Notes: generated by a model from the sequence alone, not told the origin. A stretch of 36,158 nucleotides of DNA from an uncultured Eubacteriales bacterium (GCA_958427375.1 CAUABY010000001.1:1-36158), one strand, 5' to 3'. Shown: positions 24,257 through 32,157, counted from the first letter of the stretch. A program made the numbers and translations.

Positions 24257-24293
24257 ATACTTCCGGGGCAGGGGCTAACTGCCCCGAAAGTAT
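24257..24293 (-). other. Stem-loop between dehydrogenase and CoA-transferase genes
   Basis: ATACTTCCGGGGCAG and CTGCCCCGAAAGTAT form a 15-position stem with one mismatch inside a 113-base spacer. No U-tract follows on the minus strand (GAGTTTATTC). It may stabilise or partly attenuate the transcript. Confidence 0.55.
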
Positions 24294-24341
24294 TTCCTAT
24301 GCAATATGCTATTGCCATCGGATAGAAAAGAGGATGTTAAC

Positions 24342-25355
24342 TTATTTTCTCACACCGTTGCGGATGTCGTGAACCTCGTCGAATCTGCCAAAGTAGTAAT
24401 TGACAGCGTTCTCAATGGAGTACTTGCGCACGAGAAAATCAGAGGTATCGGACCAATAGCCGACGTGAGGCATAATGATGAGATTCGGGCGGACTTTGCC
24501 GGTGACAAGGGGAGACTTGTGCAGATCGGGATCCTCGGACTCCAGCATATCAATGCCGGCGCCGCGGATTATACCCTCGTCAAGCGCCCACTTGAGAGCC
24601 TCTTCGGATACCATTTCGCCTCTGCCCTCGTTGATGAAGATGGGGTGCTTCTTCATCTTCGCGAAAGTCTCCTTGTCGAACATATACTTGTTTTCGCTCG
24701 TCAGATTCATGTGGACGGAGACAACGTCGCCCTCTGCCAGAGCGGTGTCAAGGTCAACCAGCTCAACGCCCTGCGCCTCCGCGATTTCAGGCGGGAGGTA
24801 GGGGTCATACGCGATGACTTTCATGCCCAGTCCCTTGCCGGCTATGCGGCCGACATGCTGACCGATGCGGCCAAAGCCGATGATGGCCATAGTCTGGCCC
24901 TCAACACGCTTCATGCCGGGATAGGCGGTGTAGTCCCAGATGTACTTTTCCTGAATGTCGCGGTTGTAATTTATGGTGTTGCGCTGAAGCGCCAGCATGG
25001 AAGCGATGGCGTTCTCCGCGGTCTCCTGCGTGCAGTAGTCGCGGATGGAGACGACCGCGACACCCTTGTGGGCTGCGTACTCCAAATCCACCTCGTTGTA
25101 ACCGGTGGACTGGAAGGAGATGACCTTGCAGTGATCCATGGCATCGAGAAGCTCTTTGCCGAAATAAACATAGGCGTTTATGATGATGTCCGCGTCCTTA
25201 ATGTCGGCGAGGAACTTCTGGTTTACCTCAGAATCAAGGGGCTGGGCGGGATCATAAAGGCCGATAACGACCTCTGCTTCGGGGGGAAGGAAAGTGCAGT
25301 CGAGGCTGTAGTCAACGTCAATGTTAACGGGAGTGTTTGCAAATACAACTTTCAT
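24342..25355 (-). CDS. D-2-hydroxyacid dehydrogenase
   Basis: 337 residues. It is an NAD-dependent enzyme that interconverts a 2-oxoacid and the (R)-2-hydroxyacid. The Rossmann motif is GFGRIG (160-165) and the catalytic residues are the Arg in NEGRGEMV, the Glu in LESEDP and the His in MPHVGYWS. It is about the length of LdhA and FldH-type enzymes that reduce isocaproate- or phenylpyruvate-type oxoacids in Stickland fermentation. AAAGGA lies 9 bases before the ATG. Its neighbours (CoA-transferase, symporter, 2-oxoacid oxidoreductase) support a role in 2-hydroxy/2-oxoacid metabolism and not serine synthesis. The substrate is not fixed by sequence. Confidence 0.9.
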   Translation of the reverse strand: MKVVFANTPVNIDVDYSLDCTFLPPEAEVVIGLYDPAQPLDSEVNQKFLADIKDADIIINAYVYFGKELLDAMDHCKVISFQSTGYNEVDLEYAAHKGVAVVSIRDYCTQETAENAIASMLALQRNTINYNRDIQEKYIWDYTAYPGMKRVEGQTMAIIGFGRIGQHVGRIAGKGLGMKVIAYDPYLPPEIAEAQGVELVDLDTALAEGDVVSVHMNLTSENKYMFDKETFAKMKKHPIFINEGRGEMVSEEALKWALDEGIIRGAGIDMLESEDPDLHKSPLVTGKVRPNLIIMPHVGYWSDTSDFLVRKYSIENAVNYYFGRFDEVHDIRNGVRK

Positions 25356-25393
25356 TTTTGTATATCCTTTCTGTTTCCTTATTTGTAATCTCT

Positions 25394-26842
25394 CTATTTT
25401 TCAGCGGTGCAGAAACGTTCCGCTCTGTCCACATCCTCCTGGGTCCGCTTACCGAAAGCCGACACCAGGAAAAACACCACGCCGGAGGCCAGCAGGCCGG
25501 GCCACAGGGCGTCTATCTGGAAAATTGCTCCCCAGCCCAAGCCATCTCCCACCAGCCACAAAAGCACAACCAGCAGAGACACGAGCATGCTGACGAACGA
25601 GGAGTTTGCCGTCGGTTTTTTCCAGAACACACCTGCCACAGTCGGGAAGAAGAGCACGGAGGCCTCAAAGGTGAACGCAAGAAGCAGCAGCTCAATTATG
25701 TCATACTTCCACCAGGCAAGTGACGCGCCGATGATGCCGACCGCAACCGAGCTTACAATGCCCATGATTTTCACGGCTTTATCGGAGGCGTCGGGTTTTA
25801 TAGTGTCTTTATATATATCCATTGAGACGTTTGCGGCACAGCCATTGATACTGACAACCGCCGTGGACATGATAGCGGCAAATACGCCTACAAATACAAG
25901 TCCGGATATGCCGACCGGGAAATATTTTGCTACAAGCGCGGCATACGCGCTGCTTCCGGCAGGAAGCTCAGGCATAAGCACTCTTGCCGACATGCCCATT
26001 ATAGTCGCACCGAGCGCAATGAACAAAATCGCCACACCAGCCCACAGCGCGCCGTTGCGGGAGGTCTTTGCGTCCTTTGCCGCAAAGCAGCGGGTATAGC
26101 TGTCCATGCTGGTAAAAAACGAGAAGATGGAGCTGACGGCGAGCGCGATTATAGTCGGCCAGCCTGAACGACCCGGATCGAAAAACTCCGGCGGCAGGGC
26201 GGAGAGCTGGTTAATGCCGCCCATTTCTTTCGCCGCCAGCGGTACGCCCAGAACAGCCGTACCGAGTATAATCAGGACAAACTGTATCCATGTTGTATAG
26301 GTAATTGCTAAAAGCCCACCTATCGAGGAATAGATAATGGTGACAGCCGTGCTGACTAAAAAGCAGGTTGCTGTGCTCCAGCCGGTGATGGTGGTGAGCA
26401 TACTGCCCATTGCGACAAGCTGGCTTGCCAAAAACGCCAGATTCGCAAGGAAACAGCATATGACCACTATCGTACCGGAGCGCTTGTCATAGCGGCTCGT
26501 CACGAGTGCGGGATAGGTGATATTTTGAAGCTTTGTGCCAAGTCTGTTTACTATCTTAGAAAATGTAAGGCCGAAAATAACACAGCCAAACGATAAAATC
26601 AACACATACCATCCGCCGGTTACGCCCAGATTATACGCGTCGGTGGACGTTCCAACAATAGACGCGCCTCCTATCCAGGAGGACATCCACATAGCGGCGA
26701 GAGAGAACGTGCCGAGCCTTTTTCCTGCTACAAAATAGTCCTCGCTGGTCTTATTCTTTTTATATCCGACCACACCAAGAACTGCCATAAGCACAAAATA
26801 GGCCACAATTATTATTAGGTCTACCGATCTTATGTTTCCCAT
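25394..26842 (-). CDS. Sodium:solute symporter (SSS family)
   Basis: 482 residues with about thirteen hydrophobic segments. The N-terminus has DLIIIVAYFVLMAVLGVVGYKKNKTSEDYFVAGKRLG, then SLAAMWMSSWIGGASIVGTS, both typical of SSS transporters of the PutP/PanF group. Sodium-coupled uptake of a small organic solute is expected. Its place between the oxidoreductase subunits and the 2-hydroxyacid dehydrogenase suggests it imports the acid or amino acid they use. AGGAG precedes the ATG by 6 bases. Confidence 0.9.
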   Translation of the reverse strand: MGNIRSVDLIIIVAYFVLMAVLGVVGYKKNKTSEDYFVAGKRLGTFSLAAMWMSSWIGGASIVGTSTDAYNLGVTGGWYVLILSFGCVIFGLTFSKIVNRLGTKLQNITYPALVTSRYDKRSGTIVVICCFLANLAFLASQLVAMGSMLTTITGWSTATCFLVSTAVTIIYSSIGGLLAITYTTWIQFVLIILGTAVLGVPLAAKEMGGINQLSALPPEFFDPGRSGWPTIIALAVSSIFSFFTSMDSYTRCFAAKDAKTSRNGALWAGVAILFIALGATIMGMSARVLMPELPAGSSAYAALVAKYFPVGISGLVFVGVFAAIMSTAVVSINGCAANVSMDIYKDTIKPDASDKAVKIMGIVSSVAVGIIGASLAWWKYDIIELLLLAFTFEASVLFFPTVAGVFWKKPTANSSFVSMLVSLLVVLLWLVGDGLGWGAIFQIDALWPGLLASGVVFFLVSAFGKRTQEDVDRAERFCTAEK

Positions 26843-26876
26843 TTTTCTCTCCTCAGCTTATATTTCTGTCTCTCAC

Positions 26877-26902
26877 GCGTCCGGCCGGGGTTGGCCGGAC
26901 GC
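26877..26902 (-). other. GC-rich stem-loop between oxidoreductase gamma and symporter genes
   Basis: GCGTCCGGCC (26877-26886) and GGCCGGACGC (26893-26902) form a perfect 10-base stem with no U-tract. It may set different mRNA levels for the upstream enzyme genes and the downstream transport genes. Confidence 0.6.
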
Positions 26903-26910
26903 CGCTTCGC

Positions 26911-27453
26911 TCAAAGCTGTTTTTCCGCTTCTTCCACGCCCCTGTCAAAGCACAGGGCGTTCTTGGCGTTTACTTTGCCCTTTTTGGCAAAGAAGTAGTC
27001 TATAGCACCGCGCATGTACGTGACGTCAAAGTCAGGGGACGCGTGGGAGAGCGCGCCGAGCATTACGATGTTTGTGCCGCGGGCATTGCCCAGCTCATTT
27101 GCGATATCGGTCGCGGGAACCTTTACCACCTTGATATCATCACGGTATGTTCTGTCTTTTCTCGCAAGGCTGCTGTTGACAAGCAGGATGCCGCCGGGCT
27201 TAATCTGGCTTTCAAACTTGTCTATTGCAGCATCGTTGAGCGTGTAGAGTATGTCAAGCTGATGGCAGTAGGGGCTGGGTATCTCTTCATCGCTTATTTT
27301 GATGTTGCAGTTTGCCGTGCCGCCGCGCATCTCGGAGCCGTAAGACGGATACCAGGTAACGTTCTTGCCATCCTCCATGCCCGCGTCAGCGAGTATCATT
27401 CCCGCAACCAGTACGCCCTGTCCGCCGAAGCCGGAGCAAATTATTTCAGTCAT
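26911..27453 (-). CDS. 2-oxoacid:ferredoxin oxidoreductase, gamma subunit
   Basis: 180 residues. It starts MTEIICSGFGGQGVLVAGMILADAG, the hallmark of the gamma subunit of pyruvate/2-oxoacid:ferredoxin oxidoreductases, with YGSEMRGGTANCNIKISDE further on. It completes the complex with the three genes upstream and is needed for CoA-dependent oxidative decarboxylation. The ATG at 27453 is preferred over 27459 because AGGAGGT lies 8 bases from it and only 2 from the other. The beta stop codon (27456-27458) lies directly before it. Confidence 0.92.
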   Translation of the reverse strand: MTEIICSGFGGQGVLVAGMILADAGMEDGKNVTWYPSYGSEMRGGTANCNIKISDEEIPSPYCHQLDILYTLNDAAIDKFESQIKPGGILLVNSSLARKDRTYRDDIKVVKVPATDIANELGNARGTNIVMLGALSHASPDFDVTYMRGAIDYFFAKKGKVNAKNALCFDRGVEEAEKQL

Positions 27454-27455
27454 GC

Positions 27456-28193
27456 TCATTTACCTCCTCTATCTACAAACTCGCCGAGCTGGAAGTATGC
27501 CTCCTGCTGCTCTTTCATAAATTTCAGAGCATCCGCCGGAGTCTTGTTCCAGTTGGTGGGGCAGGGGCTGAGAACTTCAACAAGACAGAAACCCTCGCCG
27601 TTCATCTGCTTTTCAAGCGCTTTCTTTATCATCTTCCCGGTCTTTATGACCTGTGCCGGGCTGTCCACGCTGCCGCGGGCAAGATACGCAATATCCATCT
27701 GGCTGAGAACCTTCATCGCGTCAAAGGGTCTGCCGTTCCTGTCAAGGTCTCTGCCCTTGGGTGAGGATGTGGTTTTCATGCCGGGCAGAGTCGTGGGTGA
27801 CATCTGTCCGCCGGTCATGCCGAAAACGCTGTTGTTGACAACAAGCGCGAGGATGTTTTCATTTCTCATAGCGCAGTGGATAGTGCTCTCCATGCCGATG
27901 CTGTATGCCGAGCCGTCGCCGGGATGCGCTATCACGATTGCGTCGGGTCTGGCGCGCTTTGTGCCAGCCGCGGTGATGATCGGGCGGCCGTGAGCCGCGC
28001 CGATGTTATTAAAGTGCATAACCGTCTGGGCAAACTCGCCGCAGGCGACATCTTCAACCATGATGATTTTATCTTCGATGCCGAGCTGTTCGGCAGCCTC
28101 CGCAACGAGGCGGGCGATGATGCCGTGGCCACAACCGGGACACCAGCCGATATGTGCCTTTGTATCTATGCCTCTGGGTACTTTGCATTTCAT
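27456..28193 (-). CDS. 2-oxoacid:ferredoxin oxidoreductase, beta (thiamine diphosphate) subunit
   Basis: 245 residues. The thiamine-diphosphate and iron-sulfur binding subunit. Cys18 and Cys21 (GWCPGCGH) with Cys51 (VACGEF) fit the cluster ligands of the family, and GDGSAYSIGMESTIHCAMRN with a following VVNN is the TPP-Mg motif. It decarboxylates the 2-oxoacid and passes electrons to ferredoxin. AGGAGGG lies 8 bases before the ATG and 14 bases separate it from the alpha gene. Confidence 0.94.
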   Translation of the reverse strand: MKCKVPRGIDTKAHIGWCPGCGHGIIARLVAEAAEQLGIEDKIIMVEDVACGEFAQTVMHFNNIGAAHGRPIITAAGTKRARPDAIVIAHPGDGSAYSIGMESTIHCAMRNENILALVVNNSVFGMTGGQMSPTTLPGMKTTSSPKGRDLDRNGRPFDAMKVLSQMDIAYLARGSVDSPAQVIKTGKMIKKALEKQMNGEGFCLVEVLSPCPTNWNKTPADALKFMKEQQEAYFQLGEFVDRGGK

Positions 28194-28207
28194 CTGTCTG
28201 TCCCTCC

Positions 28208-29263
28208 TCAGTATTCCTTTAGCATTTTCTGTACGCGCTCAAGGATAATATCCTCAGACGGCACATTTGCAAATTCGTTGTAGCCCTCTACCGGAAGCCT
28301 GTCGTTTATCGTCAGGCGAACATCATCGCGCATCTGGCCGAGGATGTTCATTTCCACGCACAGGATACCCTTGACCTGCTCGCCGAGAGCATCGAAAGCC
28401 TTTTTCGGGAACGGCCAAAGGGTGATGGGGCGGATAAGACCGAGCTTTATGCCCTGCGCTCTGGCTTTCTTAACCGCCGCTTTGGAAATACGGGAGCTGA
28501 TACCGTATGCAACGAGAATGATCTCCGCATCTTCCGTCTCAACCGCTTCCCAGCGCTGCTCCTCAGCCTCCATACGATTGTACTTATCTTTGAGGTAGTC
28601 CACATATGCGTCCGCGCCTATCGTGTAGTAGGTGTTCCAGACGATCCTGTGCTCCTCACCTTCCTGACGGGGCGCGATTGCCCAGTCGTAGGTGTTTATG
28701 TCGTGCTCTTTCATCTCCGGCAGTTCTACCGGCTCCACCATCTGTCCAATTGCCGCGTCCGAGCCTATAAGCACCGGGTGGCGGTATTTCTCCGCCAAGT
28801 CAAAGGCCAGATACGCAAGGTCCGCATTCTCCTGTACGCTTGCAGGCGCAAGCACTATCGTTCTGTAGTCGCCGTGACCGCCGCCGCGGGTGAGCTGCCA
28901 GTAGTCGCCCTGACCCTGGAATATATCGCCAAGGCCTGAGCCTATGCGCATAACATCCGCGATAACAGCCGGAATATCGTTTCCGCACAGATACGAAATG
29001 CCCTCCTGTTTGAGCGAGAAGCCCGGTCCGGAAGATGTCGTAAGCGCTCTTGCTCCGCAGGCCGCCGCGCCAAAGAGCATGTTTATACCGGCGATTTCAG
29101 ACTCAGTCTGTACAAATTGGCCGCCTACTTCCTCCATGCGCCAGGACATATACTCCAAAATCTCAGTCTGAGGCGTGATCGGATATCCGCTGAAAAAGCG
29201 GCAGCCCGCGCGCAGGCAGGCCTCGGCAAAGGCCTCGTTGCCTTTCATCAATACTTTTGCCAT
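28208..29263 (-). CDS. vorB: 2-oxoacid:ferredoxin oxidoreductase, alpha subunit (VorB-like)
   Basis: 351 residues. It begins MKGNEAFAEACLRAGCRFFSGYPITPQTEILEYM, the conserved start of the alpha subunit, followed by FVQTESEIAGINMLFGAAACGARALTTSSGPGFSLKQEG. The set of four separate genes (ferredoxin, alpha, beta, gamma) matches 3-methyl-2-oxobutanoate or 2-oxoglutarate oxidoreductases. The name vorB reflects the usual label of closely similar clostridial proteins; branched-chain, aryl- or 2-oxoglutarate substrates cannot be separated by eye. Confidence 0.9.
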   Translation of the reverse strand: MAKVLMKGNEAFAEACLRAGCRFFSGYPITPQTEILEYMSWRMEEVGGQFVQTESEIAGINMLFGAAACGARALTTSSGPGFSLKQEGISYLCGNDIPAVIADVMRIGSGLGDIFQGQGDYWQLTRGGGHGDYRTIVLAPASVQENADLAYLAFDLAEKYRHPVLIGSDAAIGQMVEPVELPEMKEHDINTYDWAIAPRQEGEEHRIVWNTYYTIGADAYVDYLKDKYNRMEAEEQRWEAVETEDAEIILVAYGISSRISKAAVKKARAQGIKLGLIRPITLWPFPKKAFDALGEQVKGILCVEMNILGQMRDDVRLTINDRLPVEGYNEFANVPSEDIILERVQKMLKEY

Positions 29264-29281
29264 CTTGCAGTCACATCCTTT

Positions 29282-29479
29282 TTATAATATTTCAAACACA
29301 TAGTCCGGGCACATCCTGTAGCATGAGCCGCACTGGATGCACTTGTCCTCGTCCACCTTCACGGTCTCATAGCCTTTCTCTCCCAGCTCACCGGAAGGAG
29401 ACAGAGCGCCGACAGGACACACACTTACGCAGAGCAGACAGCCCTTGCAGCGTTCCGTCTCCATGACGATTTTTGCCAT
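29282..29479 (-). CDS. 2[4Fe-4S] ferredoxin subunit of the oxidoreductase
   Basis: 65 residues, the small delta subunit. Two full cluster motifs are visible: Cys11, Cys14, Cys17, Cys21 (CKGCLLCVSVCP) and Cys47, Cys50, Cys53, Cys57 (CIQCGSCYRMCP). It carries electrons from the TPP subunit to free ferredoxin. AGGAGGG lies 9 bases before the ATG. It is first gene of the operon; its 5' region holds the two operators at 29528 and 29611. Confidence 0.92.
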   Translation of the reverse strand: MAKIVMETERCKGCLLCVSVCPVGALSPSGELGEKGYETVKVDEDKCIQCGSCYRMCPDYVFEIL

Positions 29480-29527
29480 AACTTCTTACCCTCCTGTATT
29501 AATTTTTGTTTGTTTTCCTTTGCGCAA

Positions 29528-29553
29528 TGTTCTATTATACAGAACATTGTTCT
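29528..29553 (-). promoter_or_regulatory. Palindromic operator overlapping the -10 box of the oxidoreductase operon
   Basis: TGTTCTATTATACAGAACA (29528-29546) is a 6+6 inverted repeat with a 7-base centre, followed by an extra TTGTTCT half-site. Read on the minus strand the centre contains TATAAT, a perfect -10 box, so the bound protein would block transcription. The -35 region (TTAGTT) is weak. Confidence 0.7.
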
Positions 29554-29610
29554 TTGAACTAAGCCTTTTTTATAGCGAGATTTCCGCTCTCGCCATTTTC
29601 TGCGTCCGTC

Positions 29611-29636
29611 TGTTCTGTTATGCAGAACCTCGTTCT
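29611..29636 (-). promoter_or_regulatory. Second copy of the same operator
   Basis: TGTTCTGTTATGCAGAAC (29611-29628) differs from the site at 29528 at two bases and is also followed by a GTTCT half-site (29632-29636). The copies are 83 bases apart, start to start, close to eight helical turns, so they could be on the same face of DNA. Confidence 0.7.
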
Positions 29637-29646
29637 GATATATTGT

Positions 29647-29677
29647 GAAAAACAAAGCGCAAAGTTAATTTGCGCTT
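29647..29677 (-). terminator. Intrinsic terminator after the IclR gene
   Basis: AAGCGCAAA (29655-29663) and TTTGCGCTT (29669-29677) form a 9-base stem followed, on the minus strand, by TGTTTTTC. It ends the regulator transcript just before the operators of the oxidoreductase operon. Confidence 0.75.
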
Positions 29678-29751
29678 TTATAATATCACCATATAATCTT
29701 AAAAACAATTAACACTCGTTACAAATCTAAAAATTACTTTTTGTGTACTTC

Positions 29752-30522
29752 TCACAAAGCGGAGCATATTTCCTTGATATGTTTTGACAGCAATTTCACA
29801 AACTGCTCAATTTTTTCTTCCGTAAATCTCGGTGACGGGCCGCTAACGCTGACGGCGCCGACAACAGCGCCGTCTCCATTGAGGATAGGCATGGCCACGC
29901 ACTTTATTCCTATTGAGTTTTCCATATTGTCCACCGCGTAGCCGCGCTGCCTTATCTCGCTCAGCTCTTTGCGCATCAGTTCCGGGTCAGTGATGGTGTA
30001 CTCCGTAAAGCGCGGCAGAGGTGCGGACAGGTAATCCTCTATAAATGCCTCCGACATATAAGCCAGCATACATTTGCCGCTGCTGGTGGAATTCATGGTG
30101 TCAGTGAAATTGTGCATAGACGCGGTCATAAACGGGTGGTTCTCAAAGGGTGCGACAGCGTCAAGATAAAAAACGGTGTAGCCCTGCGGCACGGTGAGAT
30201 AGCAGGTTTCGCCCGTCTCCTTGGCGAGCTGCCGGATATGAATTCCGGCTATGCGCTGGAAACCGTTTGCCTCCTTTGCCGCGCGCCCAAGCTTTACAGC
30301 GCCGATGCCGAGATAATATTTGCCTGACTCCTCGTTTTTCTCAACATAGCCCATGGCGGCAAGCGTACTGAGTATATCAAAAACGTTACTCTTGTACAAA
30401 TCAAGCATCTCGCTTATCTCAGTCACTCCGAGCGGCTGCTTCTCAATAAAGCAATTGAGGACATTGATAGCTTTTTGAAGGCTCTTATTCTTTATTTTTC
30501 CCTTCTGAATCTCTTCTGTCAT
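29752..30522 (-). CDS. IclR family transcriptional regulator
   Basis: 256 residues. The N-terminal winged helix has KSLQKAINVLNCFIEKQPLGVTEISEMLDLYKSNVFDILSTLAAMGYVEKNEESGKYYLG, and the C-terminal effector domain has the IclR blocks TCYLTVPQGYTVFYLDAV, TSSGKCMLAYM, RQRGYAVDNMENSIGIKCVAMPI and GAVSVSGPSPRFT. IclR proteins often control uptake and breakdown of organic acids and aromatics. The ATG at 30522 is used because GAGGTG lies 9 bases upstream. Longer starts would run through a structured leader. It lies directly upstream of the oxidoreductase operon and is the likely binder of the two palindromes there; the effector is unknown. Confidence 0.9.
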   Translation of the reverse strand: MTEEIQKGKIKNKSLQKAINVLNCFIEKQPLGVTEISEMLDLYKSNVFDILSTLAAMGYVEKNEESGKYYLGIGAVKLGRAAKEANGFQRIAGIHIRQLAKETGETCYLTVPQGYTVFYLDAVAPFENHPFMTASMHNFTDTMNSTSSGKCMLAYMSEAFIEDYLSAPLPRFTEYTITDPELMRKELSEIRQRGYAVDNMENSIGIKCVAMPILNGDGAVVGAVSVSGPSPRFTEEKIEQFVKLLSKHIKEICSAL

Positions 30523-30564
30523 GCAGTGCATCACCTCATGTCCACCATAGTACTGTAAGTTCTC

Positions 30565-30608
30565 ATGCCGTGCAGACCGCCGTATCACGCGGCCTGATCT
30601 GCAGGCAT
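30565..30608 (-). other. Long imperfect stem-loop in the IclR leader
   Basis: ATGCC-TGCAGA-CCGC on the left pairs with GCGG-TCTGCA-GGCAT on the right, with small bulges, over 44 bases ending 43 bases before the start codon. It may affect translation or stability. A possible promoter (TTGCTT, 17 bases, TAAACT) lies just upstream. Confidence 0.45.
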
Positions 30609-30670
30609 CATCTCCTGTAAAAAACAGTTTAACTTGTATTGTCTGAAAAAGCAAGTCTTTTCACGCAAAG

Positions 30671-30705
30671 CGGAGGGGCGGGGAAAATAAGTCCCTGCCC
30701 CTCCG
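30671..30705 (-). terminator. GC-rich terminator-like hairpin after the surface protein gene
   Basis: CGGAGGGGCGGG (30671-30682) pairs with CCCTGCCCCTCCG (30693-30705), with one G-U pair. The U-tract is poor (CTTTGCG), so termination may be incomplete. Confidence 0.6.
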
Positions 30706-30787
30706 TAAGCCAAGCGTTCACAGCTGATTTTATCTCCGCCCGCGAAAAAGTTCTCAGTATGCAGGCGTTTTATCGTTTATCCCGGCT

Positions 30788-31996
30788 TTATTCCCAGTCA
30801 TCATAATCCCGCTCTCTGCGGCGGCGGGCACGCTCGCGCGCACGGCGCTGTCTCTCGCGCCGCGCGTTTATGCTCGATACCACCATCAGCACAACTATCA
30901 GAACAATTGCGCCGATGCCGACATAGAGTATCCATTTCCCGCTCGAAGCGCTCTTTTCGTACTTCACCTCGCGCGTGGTCTCATAGTCGCACACCGAGCA
31001 CTCGCCCGTCTCTTCACCGGGGGCTTTCTTGGTGGGCTTCTCAGTCTCCTTCCACGTCATACTGTGCGCGGTCTCGTCCGAGCGCGCGCCGCAGATGCTG
31101 CATTCGTGCCAGTGGCTGTTCTCGTCATACTTCCACTCGCGGCCGTAGCTATGCTCGTGGTCGGCCGGCTCTTCATCGCCCGGCGCGGGTGAGGCGCTCG
31201 CCGATGGTGAGGGGCTGGGGCTTGCCGACGGCGACGGCGTTGGCGTGGGTGACGGGCTCGGAGTGGGCGTGGGCGCGGCGGCCTTTACATAGAGATAGGC
31301 CGCGTTCGTCTCCACACTGCCGCCCGCGCCGGAGAAAGTGCAGTAGATTTTGCTGTTGTCCAGCGCCTTTGGTATGTTTCTCAAAATGACCTTGCCGAAA
31401 GTTTCGCTGCAGGTCATCTGCGGATAGCTCTTTTGCAGCTCTTCTATGCTGTACTTATTGCCGTTGCCGTCGATAAGCGTCCACACGCTCGTATCCACGC
31501 CGTTGGCCGAGGCGACGAACGATGTGAGTTCACCCTCTTCAATGTTCTCGCTCGTGGGATGCTTGGTGATGGTCGGCGCCCACACATCCGGCGCGTACAC
31601 GCGCGTGATGGTAAGGTAGGTGCCCCCGCCGCCGACTGCCGCGTCCGCCGGAGAGTTATTGAGATACACCTCAAGCCCATCGGCAAAATAGCTGCCCGGC
31701 TGAACGCCCAGCGTGATAGTCACCATGGCATAGTCCGTGGTGAAGGTATCTATCGGCTGGCCGGACATATCCGTCCACGAAATACCGGCCACATAGCACC
31801 CGGCGGTGCTCGTCGCGGCGCTGATGCTGCCCGCGCTTGACATCGCAACCGGCGTACCAGAGGTCGTAGCCAAAACCTTTGTGATGGGGCTGCCAGGCTC
31901 TTCCGCGCTCGCGCTGACCGGCGCGGCCGCAAAAAGCCCAAGCACAAGTCCAAACGCCGCCAAAACAGCCGTAAAATATCTTCTGATGCCTTTCAT
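30788..31996 (-). CDS. Predicted membrane-anchored surface protein with Ig-like part and Cys/His module
   Basis: 402 residues. An N-terminal signal peptide (MKGIRRYFTAVLAAFGLVLGLFAAAPVSASA) is followed by about 110 residues of unknown type with GTP/GSISAAT repeats, then an Ig-like stretch (APTITKHPTSENIEEGELTSFVASA, about residues 143-237). A linker of repeating PTPSPS units follows (about residues 240-275). Then comes a module with HEHSYGREW, HWHECSICG, DETAHSM and ECSVCDYETT, two CxxC pairs and several His, seen in many clostridial surface proteins and perhaps metal-binding. A single membrane segment near residues 353-373 and a very basic tail (ERARRRRERDYDDWE) end the protein. Function unknown. 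AGGAGG is 8 bases before the ATG. Confidence 0.82.
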   Translation of the reverse strand: MKGIRRYFTAVLAAFGLVLGLFAAAPVSASAEEPGSPITKVLATTSGTPVAMSSAGSISAATSTAGCYVAGISWTDMSGQPIDTFTTDYAMVTITLGVQPGSYFADGLEVYLNNSPADAAVGGGGTYLTITRVYAPDVWAPTITKHPTSENIEEGELTSFVASANGVDTSVWTLIDGNGNKYSIEELQKSYPQMTCSETFGKVILRNIPKALDNSKIYCTFSGAGGSVETNAAYLYVKAAAPTPTPSPSPTPTPSPSASPSPSPSASASPAPGDEEPADHEHSYGREWKYDENSHWHECSICGARSDETAHSMTWKETEKPTKKAPGEETGECSVCDYETTREVKYEKSASSGKWILYVGIGAIVLIVVLMVVSSINARRERQRRARERARRRRERDYDDWE

Positions 31997-32128
31997 AAGT
32001 ACAGCCTCCTTGTCCTTATACTGTTTAGACTGATTGTACGCGAAAAAGTTCCGTCTGAAATTCCGTCTTTTATTATTTAAATTATACGTTTTAAATTGCC
32101 CGCGGTCAAGCGGAAATATCGCAATTTC

Positions 32129-32157
32129 TTGACGCGGCGCGGCGCGGCGGATATAAT
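32129..32157 (+). promoter_or_regulatory. Promoter of mnmG-mnmA
   Basis: TTGACG (32129-32134), 17 bases, TATAAT (32152-32157). The spacer is almost entirely G and C (GCG repeats). The start codon lies about 40 bases downstream. Confidence 0.75.

Noticed and set aside
29425..29655. Longer frame extending the ferredoxin gene upstream
   Set aside because: It is in a different frame from the ferredoxin and crosses the operators; AGGAGGG places the ferredoxin start at 29479.
31170..31275. Low-complexity repeats on DNA level suggesting a satellite or CRISPR
   Set aside because: They encode the PTPSPS linker of the surface protein; unit length is irregular and there are no spacers.
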